Shown here: in pieces, positions 11,670-22,073 of the stretch
How positions within the stretch are numbered: the stretch's first letter is position 1
How the letters are laid out: each line of letters opens with the position of its first letter
DNA from: Brucella oryzae
GTDB lineage: Bacteria; Pseudomonadota; Alphaproteobacteria; Rhizobiales; Rhizobiaceae
Length of the DNA stretch: 64,000 bases
Assembly: GCA_012103035.1 (NCBI GenBank)
Contig: JAAVLL010000002.1
Location: forward strand, 1,496,501 to 1,560,500
Reading direction: 5' to 3'
Translations under genes and position numbers: made by a program
The notes under the pieces: generated by a model
Told to the model about the DNA's origin: nothing
What the model saw: the letters and a program-made list of their open reading frames with translations, nothing else
The model's database searches: none

Positions 11670-12880
11670 TTGTTGATCCTGACATCTGGATGGGACAAGG
11701 CAGTCATGATCCCGCGCAATTCGGCCAGGCCTTTCAGGCGCCCGATGGATGGATATCCCGGCTGAGCGCGCCGGTTCAGATCATCGAGAATGTCCTGCCC
11801 GTGATCAGGGCGTATCGGAATGCACCAGTCCGCACGACCTTCAGCTTTGCGGCGGTTTTCCTCTGCCAGAACAGCAGCAATCATGGCCACCATATCCGTG
11901 TGACCTTCAAGATGTGCGGCCTCATGGAACGATCCACCAAGGTGGGGCTCTTCGTGCAACATTGCGCAAATGCAGGAAATGTACGCGGTCGCCCAGACGC
12001 TTCATCATGCCCGGCAGATCATTATCGGCGCGCGCGCCGAGTGACCCAGTGCAAAGCGTGATGCCGTTTGCGGGAACGTCTACTGCATCCATGATGGCCT
12101 TGTAATCAGCTTCGGTAGACATGACGCGCGGCAGTCCGAGAAGCGGGAACGGCGGGTCGTCCGGATGGCAGCACAGACGCACACCGAGCTTTCCGCAAGC
12201 GGACTCACCTCTGCCAGAAAATCGATCAGGTGGTTCCGCAGGCGCTCTGGCGAAATATTGTCGTAATGGGCGAGATGAGCCTTTACGTCGTCCATTGACA
12301 TGCGCTCGGCAGCGCCAGGCAGACCGAAAACGACATTGCCGGAAAGCTCAAGCCGCCGCTCCTCGGACATTTCCGCAAAACGTTTGCGCGCAGCTTCGAT
12401 GAACTCGGGCTGATAGCCATCCGACGCGCCCTTGCGCTCCAGCAGAAACAGGTCGAAGACGGCGAAGTCGAGGGCATCGTAGCGCATACAGGTCGCTCCG
12501 TTTGCCAGCCGATAGGCAAGGTCGGTGCGTGTCCAGTCGAGGATGGGCATGAAATTGTAGCAGATGACTTCGATGCCCGCCTTGTGCAGGTTACGCATCG
12601 ATGTCTTCCAATTGGAGATATGGGTCTTCCAGTCTCCTGTCTGGCGTTTGATATCTTCTGAAACCGGGAGGCTTTCCACGACTTCCCATTGCAGCCCGGA
12701 AGGTTCGCCATTTGTCATCCGGGCGATTTCAGCTTGCCGTTTTGCAATTTCGGCAGGCGACCAGATCGTACCGGTTGCCACATGGTGCAGGGCAGTGACA
12801 ACACCTTCCACACCGGCTTGCAGCATATCATCTATGGATACGAGGTCCTTGGGGCCAAACCAGCGCCAGGTCTGTCTCAT
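11666..12880 (-). CDS. uxuA: UxuA, mannonate dehydratase (two frameshifts)
   Basis: Converts D-mannonate to 2-keto-3-deoxygluconate. The start [15 protein letters not shown], the segment [20 protein letters not shown] and the metal-binding regions ([25 protein letters not shown]) are typical of UxuA. The frame breaks at about 12193 (A run one short after LAE) and about 11953 (two bases short, CG repeat, expected [18 protein letters not shown]). The corrected length is about 405 residues, as in the family. It is downstream of the TRAP transporter and dehydrogenase genes and translationally coupled to uxuB. Confidence 0.9.
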
Positions 12881-12899
12881 TTATTCGTCTTTCCTGTTT

Positions 12900-13987
12900 T
12901 CAGTGCGATGCTGACGCATCAGCGAAACTAATCTGAACCTTTACGGACCGGGAACGATCCGTAGCCGCCTGAAAGGCAGACAAGGCTTCTGTCATGGGAA
13001 TGGTTGCGGTGATGATCGGCCGGGGATCGATAGCCTTCGATCCAATAAGGTGCACGGCCTCGGCGAATTCTGTATCGAACCGCTGTGAGCCGACAAACTG
13101 GATTTCTTTGCCCACCATGACGTTGAGAGGCAGGACAGTCGGTCCGGCGACACCAACCTGTACAAGCGTACCGAGCGGCCGCAGGCAGGAAATTGCATCA
13201 CCGATGGCCGGTGCCGCAGCCGAGCATTCAAATACCAGATCGACCTTGCCCTTGCCTTCCTGCCAGCGGGCTAACCCCGTCGGATTAGTTGCAATATTGA
13301 CCGCATGATCTGCACCCATGCGCGAGGCGATGGCCAGAGTGGCGTCCTGAATGTCGGTCACGATGATTTCTGAAGCGCCGCGTTGTCGCGCCACCGCCAC
13401 GCAAAGGGCGCCGATCGGGCCTGCGCCGGTCACCATGACGACCTTGCCAGCAAGGCTGCCTGCAATCGCTTCACCGCGATTGGCTGCGTGAAGGCAGACT
13501 GCCAGAGGCTCAGAGCAGGCCGCAGCTCCAGGATCGATTCCATCCGGGACAGGCACGCACTGGTCAGCCGCAATCACGATCCTGTCACGGAACATGCCCT
13601 GTTCATGCGGAAGGTACATTGCTGAACCTTTGAAGCGCATCGCGCTGCAATGGCGTGGCAGGTTTTGCTGGCAGAAACTGCAGGTGCCGCAAGGCTGCGA
13701 AGGGTTCATGGCAACGAGCTGGCCCAGTGCCAGACCCGTTACTCCTCGCCAAGGGCCTTGATGCGTCCCGAGGCCTCGTGTCCAAGGATGATCGGTTCCC
13801 GGACCCGGATGGTGCCTATTCCGCCTTCCAGCCAATAATGCAAATCCGATCCACAGATTCCGCCTGCTTCGACAGCGACCAGCACTTCTCCTGGCCCCGG
13901 CGTTCCGACAGACCGGGTCTCGATCCTCAGATCATCCTGTGCGTGAAGGCAGATCACGCGCGTGTTCGACAACTCACTCATTTCCAC
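12900..13987 (-). CDS. Zinc-dependent sugar/polyol dehydrogenase (L-idonate 5-dehydrogenase-like; one frameshift)
   Basis: Medium-chain Zn dehydrogenase. The catalytic zinc site is visible in GGICGSDLHYW and GHEASG. The structural zinc cysteines are in CGTCSFCQQNLPRHC, and the Rossmann motif is VMVTGAGPIGALCVAVAR. The overall pattern is closest to L-idonate/sorbitol-type dehydrogenases. It probably oxidises a sugar acid or polyol that feeds the UxuAB route, but the substrate cannot be told from sequence. The frame breaks at about 13741, where GG is read as G after KALGEE. The gene lies two bases from dctM and 20 bases before uxuA, inside the operon. Confidence 0.8.
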
Positions 13988-13988
13988 C

Positions 13989-15265
13989 TCACGGCATCAA
14001 TGTGTTAGGCAGCCAGGTTGCCAGAGGCGGCATGTAGCTGACCATCAAAAGAACAATCAGATTGGTGATGATGTAGGGAATGATTGCCCTGATTACCGGG
14101 GAGAGCGGGAGCCGCGCAATATTGGAAGCGACAAACAGGCAAACGCCGACCGGTGGCGTCGTCAGACCGATCATCAGGTTCAGGACTGCAAAACAGGCAA
14201 AATGAAGGGGTCGATACCAACCGCCATTGCCAGAGCCTGCAGAGGTACGAACAGAATGATCAGAGCTGCAATCGTCTCCATGAACATGCCGACGAACAGA
14301 AGCAGAATGTTGATCAGCAGGATAACGAGAAACTTGTTGTCGGTGATGGAAAGAACTGCGTCGGCCAATGTCTGCGGGATACGTTCCGCCACGAGAATCC
14401 AGCCGAATACATTGGCAGTGCCCACCAGTACCAGAATTCCAGCCGAGCTGATTGCGCTATCGATGATGATCTTCGGTATCCGGCTTACCGGCAATTCTCT
14501 GTAGACGAACAGCCCCACTACCGCCGCGTAAAGGCAAGCAACCACAGCCGTTTCAGTTGGCGTCGTAATGCCGACAAGCAAGCCACCCACAATCAGGGCG
14601 GTCATTGCAATCGCCCAAATTGCACCGGTAAACGAAGATAGCAACTCCCGGGCACCCCTCCAATCCTCGCGGGGAAGCTTTTCTTCTTGGCGATGAAATA
14701 GGTCGTCACCATCATGGCGAACCCCATCAAAAGCCCTGGAACCGCACCTGCCAGAAACAGCTTGCCCACCGAAAGTCCGGAGAGCGATCCGACGATAATC
14801 ATCGGCACACTTGGCGGAATCATGGGGCCGACCGTTGATGAGGCAGCGGTGACGGCAGCGGAGAAATCCGCTGGATAACCGACCTTTTCATGCCGGGGAT
14901 CATCATGCCGCCAACGGAGGCCACATCGGCGACCGCGGTTCCCGAAATGCCGCCAAAAGCATTGAGGCCGCGATATTGGCCTGGGCCAGCCCGCCGCGCA
15001 TCCAGCCCACTAGGGCATTTGCAAAGCGAATAATCCGCTCGGTGATACCGCCGGAATTCATCAGATTTCCGGCCAGAATGAACCCCGGAATGCACAGCAA
15101 AACGAAACTATCCATCCCGGCATACATTTTCTGAGGAATGACAACCAACGGGATGTCTGCGAATAGAAGATAGGCCATCGAGGAAAGGCCCAATGTCACA
15201 GCTACAGGCAAGCCGATGGCAAGGCCCAGCACGAATGTGCCAAGAAGAAGGGTCAGCCCCATCAA
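13989..15265 (-). CDS. dctM: DctM, TRAP transporter large permease (four frameshifts)
   Basis: Large 12-TM subunit of a tripartite (DctPQM) transporter that imports a sugar acid using the sodium gradient. Recognisable parts are GLPVAVTLGLSSMAYL, IPGFILAGNLMNSGGI, FGGISGTAVADVASVGGMMI, MIPPSVPMIIVGSLSG and TPTETAVVACLYA. Breaks, each one base short: about 14957 (T run), 14888 (A run), 14677 (C run) and 14197 (C). The corrected length is 426 residues. The start overlaps the end of dctQ by four bases. Genomic context with uxuA and uxuB points to hexuronate or aldonate as substrate. Confidence 0.87.
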
Positions 15266-15761
15266 TTTTCCTCCGAATTGGGGATGGCGCGCCCGTCATG
15301 ACGGCCCGACAGCATTTCAATGATGCGCATCAATGCCCAAAGGCCCAAAGCGACAAGAAGAACGAGCTGTGTTGCGTGGACGAAATCCATACGCCAGCCG
15401 AGTGACGGAGCAGTCTGACGGCTACCGATCATGGTATAATCCCATGCAGCAGGCAGAAGAGTAACGGCGAAAACCACAGTTAATGCGGCGCTTATCAGTC
15501 GCAGCAGCCATGGCATACGTCCAGGAAGGCTTTCGCAAAGAAGGTCGACATTGACCATATCGCCACTACGCAGCGCGAGGCCCGCACCGAGCGCACCAAT
15601 ATAGAGCAGGCAGAATCTGGTCAGCTCCTCGGTCCAGACCGGGGCGCTGCTCAAAAGGTACGGGCATAGACCTGCAACAGCACCGCGCCCATCAATATGA
15701 GAAATGCTGCCAGTATCAGAAGGCGACATATGCCTTCCAATCCCTTGAATAGTTTTGTCAT
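15262..15761 (-). CDS. dctQ: DctQ, TRAP transporter small permease (one frameshift)
   Basis: Small 4-TM subunit of the TRAP transporter. Starting at MTKLFKGLEGICRLLILAAF it shows four hydrophobic segments and the family motif WTEELTRFCLLYIGALGAG. The frame breaks at about 15655 (T run one short after YARTF). The corrected length is about 166 residues. It lies between the hairpin downstream of dctP and dctM, in the order P-Q-M usual for these operons. Confidence 0.85.
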
Positions 15762-15779
15762 GGTGTCCTCGACCTGGCA

Positions 15780-15802
15780 GCTGCCGGATTGAATCCGGCA
15801 GC
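15780..15802 (-). terminator. Stem-loop between dctP and dctQ
   Basis: Perfect 11-bp inverted repeat (GCTGCCGGATT / AATCCGGCAGC) with a one-base centre, 8 bases after the dctP stop. Such intercistronic hairpins usually protect or partly terminate the upstream message, so that the binding protein is made in excess over the permease. Confidence 0.55.
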
Positions 15803-15810
15803 CCGTTATC

Positions 15811-16782
15811 TCAGTCGTTGAAAATCTGTTCGACCAGCGGACGGATTTCCTGTGGCACGGAGTTGATGACGGCGTCGCGTGCCTTTTCTGCAAAGGCCGC
15901 CTGATCCACGTCGACAAACTTCACCCCCGGCCTTCCAGATCGGTGACGAGTGCCTTTTCGTCAGCTATGAACAATTCACGTTCATAAGCCTGCGTGACCT
16001 TGGCTGCTTCCTGCAATGCAGCTTGGTCAGCCTCCGAAAGCTTACCCCAGCTTCGTTCCGATATAGCCAGATAGATCCACGAACGAACATGTTCTGTCTT
16101 GTTGATGACTTTCTGGACCTCATAGAAGCCGCCTGACTTGAAAAGCGCGAGCGGATTTTCCTGACCTTCAATGGTACCATTCTGGAGCGAGGTGAAAACT
16201 TCGGAGAAGGCCATCGGGGTTGGATTCGCACCGAGCGATTGCCATGCGGCAACAAAGATCGGCACATTCGGTACGCGAAGCTTGAAGCCTTTCAGGTCTT
16301 CCGGCTTTGTTATCTCCCGATTGGCTGAAAGATTGCGCGGACCCCGCGCGAAATAGGTCAAAGGGCGAACGCCTGCCTTCTCGATGATTTCCGCCTCGAT
16401 CTGCTTGCCGATCTCGCCGGATGCAATCTTATCCATATGTTCAAGAGATTTATACGCATATGGCAAGGCTAATAAGGCCGCCTTCGGAGCCCAGTTCTGC
16501 AGACTCGCCGGTGATGGTCATATCGGCTGTGCCAAGCTGCATACCATTGATGAGGTCGATTTCCTTACCGAGGGATTCATTTGGATATACTTCGACGACG
16601 ACGCGCCCCTCTGTACGAGATTTAACCTCTTCAGCGAATTTCAGAGCAGCCTTGTGCCAGATATTTTCTTCATTGGCGAGATGACCGAGTTTAAGTGTTA
16701 CCTCCTGCGCCAGCGACGTTCCTCCCATGACTGCAAGAACAACACAGGTTGCCGCCAGACGCGTAAGACTCCGAAGTTTCAT
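15811..16782 (-). CDS. dctP: DctP, TRAP transporter solute-binding protein (two frameshifts)
   Basis: Periplasmic binding protein of the DctP family. A signal peptide ends at about residue 25 (TSLAQEVTLKLGH). Family segments include ENIWHKAALKFAEEVKSRT, GPRNLSANREI and FKLRVPNVPIFV; the Arg in LRVP contacts the carboxylate of acidic ligands in this family. Breaks at about 16464 (one C too many or two bases short, before LPYAYKSLEHM) and about 15926 (G run one short after EGRG). The corrected length is about 324 residues. It is the first structural gene after the GntR regulator. Confidence 0.86.
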
Positions 16783-16822
16783 TTCTACCTCCTCTAGATA
16801 ATGTTTTTGCTACTGCGCGCCC

Positions 16823-17496
16823 TTACAGAAAATATTCGGGCCGCTCCTGTTCAATGATAGGCAGATCACTCAGAATGCCTCGCAGATGCGCCCGTATTGA
16901 CTGCTCAGCATCGCCGACATTGCCTTCCGCAATTCCGTCCACGACGGCGCGATGTTGCGCGATAAGGCGATCGACCGGAAAATGCATGCTGGAAAGAAAC
17001 CGTACCCGGTCCATCTGGGCTTTCATCTCAACGACTACGTGCCAGGCTTTGCCCTTGTCAGCCCCTCGGCCAGAGTGCGGTGAAATATTTCGTCCGCTTC
17101 CATGAAATCCCGAGCAGATCCGCCGATGAGTTTTTCCTGGCGAACAAGCTGGGCCCGTAATTCGGCAACAAGCGCGCAATCGGGCGATTGAGCCAGGAGC
17201 TTAACGATGTCGGCCTCCACAGCTTCGCGCACAAAGCGTGCGTCCATTACGGCCCGCAGCGAAATTTTCGCAACGAACGTGCCTCGCTGGGGCCGAACCT
17301 CAAGCAACCCTTCATTGGCAAGCTTGATGAAGGCCTCGCGCACAGGCTGACGGCTAACCCCATATTGCTGGGCCACGTCCGCCTCGGAAATCCGGGTGCC
17401 GGGCGACAGCGCATTGTCAATGATGGCAGCTCGTAATGCGGCGTAAAGCTGATCAACCACACTGACGTGCTTCGGCTGTAACAACGGGCTTTGCAT
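16823..17496 (-). CDS. GntR-family (FadR-type) regulator of the hexuronate operon (one frameshift)
   Basis: About 225 residues from an ATG at 17494-17496, which follows a good ribosome site (GAGGAG). The winged helix is near residues 15-75 (PGTRISEADVAQQYGVSRQP, EGLLEVRPQRGTFVA). An all-helical FCD ligand domain follows, with metal/ligand residues in DEIFHRTLAEG and AQHRAVVDGI. The frame breaks at about 17060 (G run one short after LAEG). It is the promoter-proximal gene of the dctPQM-uxuAB operon and very likely its repressor. A direct tandem repeat at 17521-17536 upstream could be its operator. Confidence 0.82.
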
Positions 17497-17520
17497 AAAT
17501 TTCTCCTCGGCTTTCAGATA

Positions 17521-17536
17521 TACCATACTACCATAC
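17521..17536. promoter_or_regulatory. Candidate GntR operator (tandem 8-bp repeat)
   Basis: Two perfect adjacent copies of TACCATAC, 25 bases upstream of the GntR gene start and followed by CCAG. The position fits autoregulation. FadR-type operators normally contain TGGT/ACCA half-sites, which occur here. Assignment is by position and pattern only. Confidence 0.35.
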
Positions 17537-17708
17537 CAGTCAATAAGGATACGCGTTCGTGCATCAGTGGAACCACAGCTTGAAATGAAACATGTCGACA
17601 GCCGGAGTTTGGCAGAGGTGGAGACCGTTACATCCGCGACGGCCCTACAAAGGGCTTTCATCTCCAGCCTCGGTCACATCAAATAGTTCACGGTCTTCGC
17701 TGATATCT

Positions 17709-17813
17709 GGAGCGTTTCGAGTTAAAATAGAGTCGATGGATCCGCTCTATCTATTTGTTTTCACGCATGTCTTTATCCCCAAACCGGTTCCCGCTTTCGG
17801 GAGACATGCGCTA
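17709..17813. repeat. Intergenic palindromic repeat (Brucella-type), overlapping the DUF1850 stop
   Basis: The core AAACCGGTTCCCGCTTTC and the flanking GCTCTATCTATTTGTTTT recur, with variation, at 40.7 kb, 50.6 kb and 63.4 kb. This copy fills most of the gap 17497-17810 and ends in the stop codon of the DUF1850 gene (17811-17813). The rest of the gap holds only the candidate operator. Confidence 0.6.
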
Positions 17814-18168
17814 GTCGCACAGGAGAATACGGATTGGTTTTTCCTCCAGCGTGCCCAGTTCCATACATTTTTGATCGGAGCAAAAGTCCAGCCTCCAGCC
17901 GTCTTACCGGAGGCCGCCAGAACAATTTCATGACGCGGAGGAATGTTCGGATGATATATATACCAACCAGCCTTGCGAACGGCATCCGGGGCGGGTCCAT
18001 CCCTGCGCCGGATCCCTTGATGCGGGCCTCTGACAATACAAGGCCCTGGGGCGTGACGTTCCAGAACTCCTGCCACGGCACTTTCTCGACACTGTGCGTC
18101 CACGAGAGAACGAAGCTCGTGGCGGCGATTTTCAGAACGCCGCCAGCCGTTGCAATGCAAACCGCCAT
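17811..18168 (-). CDS. DUF1850 protein partnered with TAXI TRAP transporter (two frameshifts)
   Basis: Small exported or anchored protein of about 119 residues. The start ATG at 18166-18168 overlaps the permease stop (TGATG). A hydrophobic N-terminus (MAVCIATAGGVLKIAA) precedes the family pattern SWTHSVEKVPWQEFW and GSGAGMDPPPDAV, then WTFCSDQKCMELG at the end. Breaks at about 18000 (C run one short) and about 17877 (T run one short). DUF1850 proteins usually follow TAXI-TRAP fused permeases, as here, but their role is unknown. The last codons lie in an intergenic repeat. Confidence 0.75.
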
Positions 18169-20266
18169 CAACTGGATGACGCGACGACGGAGGGCCGCGA
18201 CCTCCAGAAATGCCATGCAAGGAAAGCCGCGCAGGCAGCAAAGCCAAGCTCATCGCTATAGGGATAGGTGGCGAGCATCAGAGCGATGGCAACAAAAGCC
18301 CATATACGCTCCCATATGTTCAGTGGCGTCCGAAGATAGCCGATTGCGGCTGCACCCCAGAGAAGGATGCTGAGCAGCGCCTTGACGAGCATATAGGCAA
18401 AGGCTGGCCAGAAACCGAACTGTTCTGTGAGCGGGCCACCTTCCTGAAGCATGATAACCGGCTCGTATACCGCCATGAAGGGCACGGCAAAGCCCGCCAC
18501 CGCAATGCGGATCGCCTGCATGCCGATCTTCATGCCCGATTCCGCGCGATTGGCGCCGCCGCGAAAGCTGCAAGCGCAACGGGCGGCGTGAGGTCGGCCA
18601 TGATGCCGAAATAGAAGACGAACATATGCGACACCAGAAGCGGCACATCGAGATGAAGGAGTGCCGGGCCGGCGATCGAGGACGTGATGATGTAGTTTGG
18701 AATGGTCGGAATGCCCATGCCGAGTACGAGACAGGCCAGCATGGTCAGTATTAGCGAGAAAAACAGCGAGTTCTCACCAACGCTGACGATCACACGGGCA
18801 AAAGTCGATCCCGCACCGGTCAGCGCCAGAACGCCGATGATGACGCCGACCAGCGCGCAGGCAATGCCCACAGGAAGCGCATTCTTGGCACCTTCCGCAA
18901 GGCTCTGGAGGCAAAGGTTCAGCGTTTCGCGACCGCCGCGCACCAGAAAGTTTATCGCAACCAGCACTGCAACAAGAGCAATGATAAGCGTAATGCCGCG
19001 CAGGGCATAGCCAAAGATATTGAATGTCGTGCCGAAAGCCGCTGCCGACATAACACCGAGTGCGATCCAGAACAACACACGCAACGGCATCGACATGGAG
19101 CCGGAAACCGGCACGCCCAAAATGATGAGCGCAGTCAGGCTGAGGCCAACGGTGCCTGCAAAAGTGGCGTATAGCCTGAGAAAGGAGCCATACCAATGCG
19201 ACGAGCGGCAGCACGAGAAACCAGCGCTTTCTGATCGCGTCGAGAGCGCTCGGCATTTCGCTTTTATTGAGACCCTTCATTCGGAGGCGCCGCGCTTCAA
19301 GATCGACCATTACGAAGACGGTTATGAAGTAGAGAATGGCAGGAACGATAGCCGCCTTGACGATCTCGACATAGGGCAGGCCAAGCGTTTCAGCCATGAT
19401 GAAGGCGACGGCCCCATGACCGGAGGCATGATCTGACCACCCATCGACGCCACAGCTTCGACACCACCGGCAAAGGCCGGGCGGAAACCGGACCGTTTCA
19501 TGAGCGGAATGGTAAATGCGCCTGTCGTCACGACATTGGCGACGCCGGAACCGTTGATCGTTCCCATCAGGGCCGATGAGATCACGGAAACTTTTGCAGG
19601 TCCGCCACGCGAGGCGCCCACCGTTCCCATGGCAATGTCGTTGAAAGCTGGATCATGCCAGCGCGTTCAAGAAATGCTCCGAACAGAATGAAAAGAAAGA
19701 TATAGCTCGAAGAGACATAGATCGGCGTGCCGTAAATTCCCTCTGTTCCGAGGAACAGAACCTCGACCACTTGCTCGAAATCATATCCGCGATGATTGAA
19801 TGGCTGCGGAAGATATTGGCCGAACAAGCCGTAAGCCAGAAAGATCGCGCAGATGAGCGGCAAGGTCCAGCCCATCATCTTTTTCCCGCCCAGAAGACGA
19901 GTGCGATAACGAGAATGCCGATCACGATATCAAGCGTATTGGGTTCGCCTGCCCGGATCACCAGATCTTCGTAGAAAATCCAGTGATAGAGACTAAGTGC
20001 GAAAGCGACGATGGCTGCCAGCCAGAAAGCTGCCCGTTTTGCAGCGTCTGTACTTGCATTGGCATAAAGGCCGAAGAGAAGCAGAAGCAGAAATCCGACA
20101 TGGACGGAGCGGACCACCTGGCTTGGTAGCGGTGAATAAGCGGAAGTCCAGAGCTGGAAAACCGAAAAAGCCACGGCGATGGCGAACAGGATTTTAGCAC
20201 CCGTGCCTGTGCCCCAGGCGGGATATGTTCAGCCGATTCCACGGCGCTGTTCTCGCTCTGCGTCAT
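18168..20266 (-). CDS. TAXI-type TRAP transporter fused 4TM/12TM permease (seven frameshifts)
   Basis: Fused small and large permease of a TAXI TRAP transporter, about 701 residues after correction. The N-terminal 4-TM part includes FQLWTSAYSPLPSQVVRSVH and YHWIFYEDLVIRAGEPNTLD. The DctM-like core has FGAFLERAGMIQLFNDIA, SALMGTINGSGVANVVTTG, GGQIMPPVMGA, VLGMGIPTIPNYII and FYFGIMADLTPPVALA. One-base losses occur near 20190 (A), 19876 (A), 19648 (T), 19417 (G), 19189 and 19171 (T runs) and 18543 (G). The genes run SBP, hairpin, permease, DUF1850 in one operon. Substrates of TAXI systems are usually glutamate-like or other small acids; none can be assigned. Confidence 0.85.
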
Positions 20267-20352
20267 GAACGAACCTTTATCAGACTATGCATTAAAATTA
20301 ACAGTTACGGAAACGATCTGATTGACAAGAATCTGGCACCATCTGTCAGGAA

Positions 20353-20381
20353 CGGTGCCTGGGGTTATTGCCCAGGCACCG
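20353..20381 (-). terminator. Stem-loop between TAXI binding protein and permease
   Basis: Perfect 11-bp stem CGGTGCCTGGG / CCCAGGCACCG with a 7-base loop, 26 bases after the binding-protein stop. It parallels the hairpin after dctP at 15.8 kb and probably sets unequal expression of the two genes. Confidence 0.55.
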
Positions 20382-20406
20382 TCTGCCGCACAGAATTGCT
20401 GTTAGC

Positions 20407-21356
20407 TTATTCTATGCCTTTTTCCTTGTAGTAACGCAGTGCACCAGGATGAACCGGGACAGGTGACACGATGGTGTTTTTGTCGAGCTTGATCGCCTTT
20501 GCTGAAGAATGGGCGGCAGCCAGCTGGTCGAGATCTCGAATAGCCCCTTGGTCATCTGATAAACCAGCTCTTCATCCATATCAGGACGAACGATCAGATA
20601 GTTGATTACGGAAGCGGTTACGACGTCCTTGTCCTGCCCACTATAGGTATTCGCCGGAATCGTATTGACCTGATAAGGCGCCCCAATTTTCTCGATGACG
20701 TCTGCGGGAACTTCAACAACATTGATGTCCACCGAGTTGGCAAGATCACGCAGCGAGGCGACGCCAAGTCCGGAAGATTGCAGAGTTGCATCCAACTGGC
20801 GGTTTTCATGAGTTCGACAGATTCTGCAAAGGGCAGATATTCGATCTTGCCGAGATCGTCATAGGATAAACCGGCCGCCTCCAGAATGGTACGTGCATTC
20901 AGTTCGGTCCCGGATTTTGGAGCACCGACGGAAAGGCGCTTTCCTTTAAGATCGGCCAGTGTTTTGATGCCGGATTCCTTGGAGGCGACGATCTGAACAT
21001 AATTCGGATAGATCGCGGCAAGCGTACTCAGATTGGTGAGCTTCTTCTTAAAACCGGCCGCCTCATTGCCTTCATAGGCATCGCGCAGAGAATCGCCCAG
21101 CGTGAACGCAACTTCGCCGCGTCCGCTGTTGATGAGATTGATATTCTCAATAGACGCTTTCGTTGCCTGCACCGAAGGGCGCACATCAGGAATGCTCGAA
21201 TAGATTTTTCCATCGCAACCCCAAGCGGGTAGTAGACCCCACTGGTGCCGCCGGTCAGAATGTTTACAAATTCCTCGGCCTTAGCTTGCGCTGCACCGAA
21301 GACAAGCCCCAAAGCGGTAGCCAGCGAAACAGTCGTTTTCCGATTAAAATATGCAT
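20407..21356 (-). CDS. TAXI family TRAP transporter solute-binding protein (four frameshifts)
   Basis: Periplasmic binding protein of about 317 residues. The ATG at 21354-21356 follows a strong ribosome site (GGAGG). The mature part has the TAXI hallmarks NILTGGTSGVYYPLGVAM, SVQATKASIENINLINSGRG, LADLKGKRLSVGAPKSGTEL and DEELVYQMTKGLFE. One-base losses occur at about 21340, 21209, 20805 and 20545, all in A runs or AA. The 3' end reads YYKEKGIE in the corrected frame. It is the first gene of the TAXI operon. Confidence 0.85.
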
Positions 21357-21789
21357 ATTCCCTCCTCACTCCGATAAACTTCGCCATGGTGCAGGCACCA
21401 CGACCATGCGAGGGAGACTTGCAGATCCTACCCCACCGCATTTTCTAAAAATGTCCTCCCACGGAACTGCGGAAACGCTAACGCATTATAGAGAAAATCC
21501 CAAACGTTTTTGGCCGCTCCCACAAGATCTGTATAATTCTCGAATGCTCGTTACATCCAACTGAAGAACGAAATTTTTATTGCATGCTTTACTGGCGATA
21601 GATCGGCGAACTCATAATCGCTGTTCTGCCCGAATATGCTATTAAAGACCGCTATTGCAACGCCAGAGCGTTCTGTGCCGCCGACAGCCAAGCGCTGTCT
21701 GAACGGTGGACATATCACGTGGTAGCGCCTCTTCCTTAATACCCCACGTATATCGGAGAGTATCGCATGTTCTTTCGTTCAATTTCGTT

Positions 21790-21912
21790 CTACAGAACCC
21801 GGCGATGCGCAACCAAGCCGTTCAGCGCGATAAGGAATTCACGCTGTTCTGCAAATAGCTGTTTCCAGCTGTCGAAGAGTTTGATCAGATCAGATGATGT
21901 AATGACGTTCAT
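21790..21912 (-). other. Short reading frame in a degraded 700-base gap
   Basis: The gap 21357-22073 has no gene that can be supported. On the minus strand an ATG at 21910-21912 opens a 40-codon frame (LIKLFDSWKQLFAEQREFLI in the middle). This faintly recalls the N-terminus of DhaL-type dihydroxyacetone kinase subunits, but the metal motif GDGD is absent and the frame stops. A second protein-like stretch lies further down (21560-21700, minus). These may be relics of decayed genes or may be blurred by the indel errors seen elsewhere. Confidence 0.25.
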
Positions 21913-22073
21913 GACTGCACCTCAACCCGCAAAATGCACTGTGCTGGACGACCTGATCAATACTGTGGAACCGCCCGCACCCAGAAGACCATCAGAAGCC
22001 CCGAGTTTGGCTAGCGCGTTCGCTTCAAAACATAATTATCGATGATTATCGAACTCACCTGAAAAATGCCCCT

